A DNA stretch of 40,326 nt from Thermopetrobacter sp964430935 (GTDB lineage: Bacteria > Pseudomonadota > Alphaproteobacteria > Rhizobiales > Aestuariivirgaceae): the NCBI GenBank assembly GCA_964430935.1, contig CAYSHK010000087.1, forward strand, positions 1-40,326. The letters run 5' to 3'. Below are positions 38,788 through 40,326 of the stretch, piece by piece. Both the position numbers and the translations under genes were made by a program. Numbering within the stretch: the first letter of the stretch is position 1; the number at the start of each line of letters is the position of its first letter. A model generated the notes under the pieces. That model was not told where the DNA came from. It worked only from the letters and a program-made list of their open reading frames with translations, and did not search any database.

Positions 38788-39573
38788 TCAATTTCCGTTT
38801 CCCGGGTCCTTCCCGCGTCCGCGGCTCCGGGTCATGGCCTGCAGGGCCAGAGCCGCGGCATTGGAGACGTTGAGGGAGCGGATCGGGCCCGGCAGGTCCA
38901 GACGCACCAGGTGGTCGCATTTCTGCCGCGTGAGCTGGCGCAATCCCTTGCCCTCGGCGCCCAGGACGATCGCGCAGGGATCCGGCGGAGTGATTTCGCA
39001 GTCGAGAATGCCGGGTGCCTCGCTGTCCAGACCGTATATCTCGAATCCGTATTCCTTCAGCTCGTCCATGGCGCGGGCGAGATTCGTCACCTTGACGAAG
39101 GGGATGTGCTCGACGGCGCCCGAGGCGGCCTTGATCATGACGGCCGACCCATGCGGCGAGTGCCGCGCGGTGGTGACGACGGCCGTCGCCGCGAAGGCGC
39201 AGGCGGTGCGCAGGATGGCGCCCACGTTGTGCGGATCGGTGACCTGGTCCAGCATGACGACGAGACCGGTGCGCGGGATCTGGTCCAGTCGGGGCTGGGG
39301 CAGGGGATCGGCCACGATCATGATTCCCTGATGCACGGCATCGCCGCCGAGCCGTCCGTCCAGCTCCCTCGGATGGACGATCTCCGGTTCCATGCCCGCT
39401 CCGGCCAGGGGCTCCGCCAGCCGGTTCGCCGCGTTGCGCGTGACGAGGATGGAACGGATCCTGCGGCGGGGATTGGCCAGGGCCTCCGCCGCGGCATGGA
39501 TGCCGTATATGACCTCCTCCTCCGGCGCGGATGGAGGAGGCGGCTTCCGGGGCCTGCGCTTGTCTTTGCTCAT
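38788..39573 (-). CDS. rlmB: 23S rRNA (guanosine-2'-O)-methyltransferase RlmB (TrmH family)
   Basis: RlmB methylates the ribose of G2251 of 23S rRNA with S-adenosylmethionine. The 261-aa product has a short basic N-terminus (MSKDKRRPRKPP), a substrate-binding domain starting EVIYGIHAAAEAL, and a SpoU/TrmH knot domain with motif 1 DQVTDPHNVGAILRTA, motif 2 IVLGAEGKGL and motif 3 SLNVSNAAALAL. ATG 39573 is the family N-terminus; the upstream frame is antisense to tRNA-Tyr. It is divergent from the tRNA-tuf transcript. RlmB rather than another TrmH member is inferred from length and the VIYGIHAA start. Confidence 0.88.
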   Translation of the reverse strand: MSKDKRRPRKPPPPSAPEEEVIYGIHAAAEALANPRRRIRSILVTRNAANRLAEPLAGAGMEPEIVHPRELDGRLGGDAVHQGIMIVADPLPQPRLDQIPRTGLVVMLDQVTDPHNVGAILRTACAFAATAVVTTARHSPHGSAVMIKAASGAVEHIPFVKVTNLARAMDELKEYGFEIYGLDSEAPGILDCEITPPDPCAIVLGAEGKGLRQLTRQKCDHLVRLDLPGPIRSLNVSNAAALALQAMTRSRGRGKDPGNGN

Positions 39574-39668
39574 GGGCGCACTATATCCCCGGGGACGGGC
39601 GCGCGCACGCATTTTCGGCCGGGAGGAAGCCCGCCGGAAAAAGCGGCCGGAAGGTGTCCGAAAACGGC

Positions 39669-39697
39669 TTGACAGTATGGGATGTTGTGCGCATAAA
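39669..39697 (+). promoter_or_regulatory. Strong promoter of tRNA-Tyr / tRNA-Gly / tuf
   Basis: A perfect TTGACA (39669-39674), 17-nt spacer and CATAAA (39692-39697). A GC-rich leader follows, with hairpins CCGCCC/GGGCGG and GCGCGCC/GGCGCGC (39734-39750) before the first tRNA; these may take part in tRNA processing. Confidence 0.75.
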
Positions 39698-39773
39698 GCA
39701 TCCCACCTGCCGCCCTTCGGGGCGGGCTGTCCTGCGCGCCGGCGGCGCGCACGGGAAATGAGAAGATGGTCAC

Positions 39774-39858
39774 GGAGGGGTGCCCGAGTGGCTAAAGGGG
39801 ACGGGCTGTAAACCCGTTGGCTATGCCTACGCTGGTTCGAATCCAGCCCCCTCCACCA
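39774..39858 (+). tRNA. tRNA-Tyr (anticodon GUA)
   Basis: The acceptor GGAGGGG (39774-39780) pairs with CCCCTCC (39848-39854), followed by A and encoded CCA. The anticodon stem ACGGG/CCCGT holds CTGTAAA, giving anticodon GTA. The variable arm is long, as in bacterial tRNA-Tyr. T loop TTCGAAT. Confidence 0.97.
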
Positions 39859-39970
39859 TTTCCCTTCCCGGGACGGCCGTGGCAGGACGGAATTCTTGCG
39901 GTCCGGCATGGAGACCCTTCGTGGCGGGCCAACGAGTGAGGGATCGATTTTTTCGTCCCGGCCGGGCGAG

Positions 39971-40044
39971 GCGGGTGTAGCTCAATGGTAGAGCAACAGC
40001 CTTCCAAGCTGAAGACGGGGGTTCGATTCCCCTCACCCGCTCCA
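39971..40044 (+). tRNA. tRNA-Gly (anticodon UCC)
   Basis: The acceptor GCGGGTG (39971-39977) pairs with CACCCGC (40034-40040), followed by T and encoded CCA. The anticodon loop CTTCCAA gives anticodon TCC, reading GGA and GGG. The 112-bp spacer from tRNA-Tyr holds a short GGGA/TCCC hairpin with a T6 loop, probably removed by processing. Confidence 0.97.
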
Positions 40045-40193
40045 GCCGGTCCGGCATCTCTGGGAAACCGGGACGGCACAAGACTGGCGAATGGCAAGGC
40101 GCAGCCCTCGGGCTACGTCTTTTCGTGGTTTGCGAGGACTTGAAGAACGGGTTTGTTCCCGCCATGTGGCGGCAAAACTGAGGAAACGAGACA

Positions 40194-40326
40194 ATGGCGA
40201 AGGAAAAGTTCGAACGTACGAAGCCGCACGTGAACATCGGCACGATCGGTCACGTTGACCACGGCAAGACGACTCTGACGGCTGCGATCACGAAGGTGCT
40301 TGCCGACGAGGGCAAGGCGGAGGCGA
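40194..40326 (+). CDS. tuf: Translation elongation factor Tu (5' part, cut by window edge)
   Basis: The first 44 codons of EF-Tu, running off the right edge in frame. MAKEKFERTKPHVNIGTIG is the standard N-terminus, and GHVDHGKTT is the P-loop that binds GTP. EF-Tu delivers aminoacyl-tRNA to the ribosome. GAGGAAACGAGACA precedes the ATG. The gene follows tRNA-Tyr and tRNA-Gly, probably on one transcript with the strong promoter at 39669, an arrangement typical of bacterial tuf loci. The 149-bp leader has a small hairpin AGCCCTCGGGCT near 40103. Confidence 0.97.
   Translation, partial: MAKEKFERTKPHVNIGTIGHVDHGKTTLTAAITKVLADEGKAEA

Noticed and set aside
1..40326. CRISPR array, insertion sequence or prophage
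   Set aside because: No regularly spaced repeats, transposase, integrase or phage structural motifs were seen in any frame.

Overview
The window reads as chromosomal DNA of an alphaproteobacterium. It is GC-rich, with dense genes that often overlap by 4 bp. It carries DUF1489, DUF3126, a tandem cold-shock-domain protein, a Bpt-type leucyltransferase, a CHCC zinc-finger protein, an hfq-hflX pair and the order rlmB / tRNA-Tyr / tRNA-Gly / tuf, all of which I associate with that class. I cannot name order or genus without a database. There is no phage, insertion sequence or CRISPR array.

Layout. 1-290: AT-rich, apparently non-coding left edge. 0.3-3.5 kb: a CcdA/DsbD-like membrane protein, propionyl-CoA carboxylase alpha subunit and acylphosphatase. 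3.6-6.6 kb: a Tyr/Pro/Trp-rich exported protein, lipB, tRNA-Leu(GAG) and mgtE. 6.6-12.7 kb: a cobalamin block, with cobA-cobB-cobQ-bluB leftward in one overlapping operon and cbiD-cobK rightward from the same divergent gap. 12.7-19.4 kb: mixed metabolism, including an exported hydrolase, bpt, a dehydrogenase coupled to a beta-keto-acid cleavage enzyme (BKACE), a 390-bp gap with a strong candidate structured RNA, a zinc-finger protein, a second hydrolase, a LysE-type exporter and an unusual crotonase. 19.5-26.9 kb: cysE, DUF3126, a PilZ protein, the leftward run pyrB-pyrC-like-plsY-dprA, an AEC permease and ruvX. 27-32.2 kb: an UlaG-like hydrolase, gatC-gatA with a small membrane protein and DUF1489, the tandem cold-shock protein and DUF192. 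32.2-36.3 kb: a DsbA/FrnE-like protein, a YejA-like solute-binding protein, a CueR-type regulator, a NifX-family protein and gpt. 36.3-40.3 kb: hflX with a structured leader, hfq, tRNA-Leu(UAA), rlmB, tRNA-Tyr, tRNA-Gly and the start of tuf.

How the genes connect. Three parts touch propionate and B12 metabolism: propionyl-CoA carboxylase (whose product needs a B12-dependent mutase), the corrin genes, and a crotonase resembling methylmalonyl-CoA decarboxylase. The dehydrogenase-BKACE pair forms a logical two-step route: oxidise a 3-hydroxy acid to a 3-keto acid, then cleave it with acetyl-CoA. pyrB with an HxH-less dihydroorotase-like partner suggests a structural PyrC in the aspartate transcarbamoylase complex.

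The two most unusual signals are not protein families. One is the hflX leader: a promoter, a long hairpin that buries a near-perfect Shine-Dalgarno sequence, and a 24-codon ORF whose stop overlaps the hflX start. The other is a roughly 100-nt RNA candidate at 16554-16652 that folds by eye into a four-way junction followed by a terminator-like hairpin. Several promoters also share an extended -10 (TGnTATATC), two of them so close to the start codon that leaderless mRNAs are likely. All assignments come from reading the sequence; no search or folding program was run.
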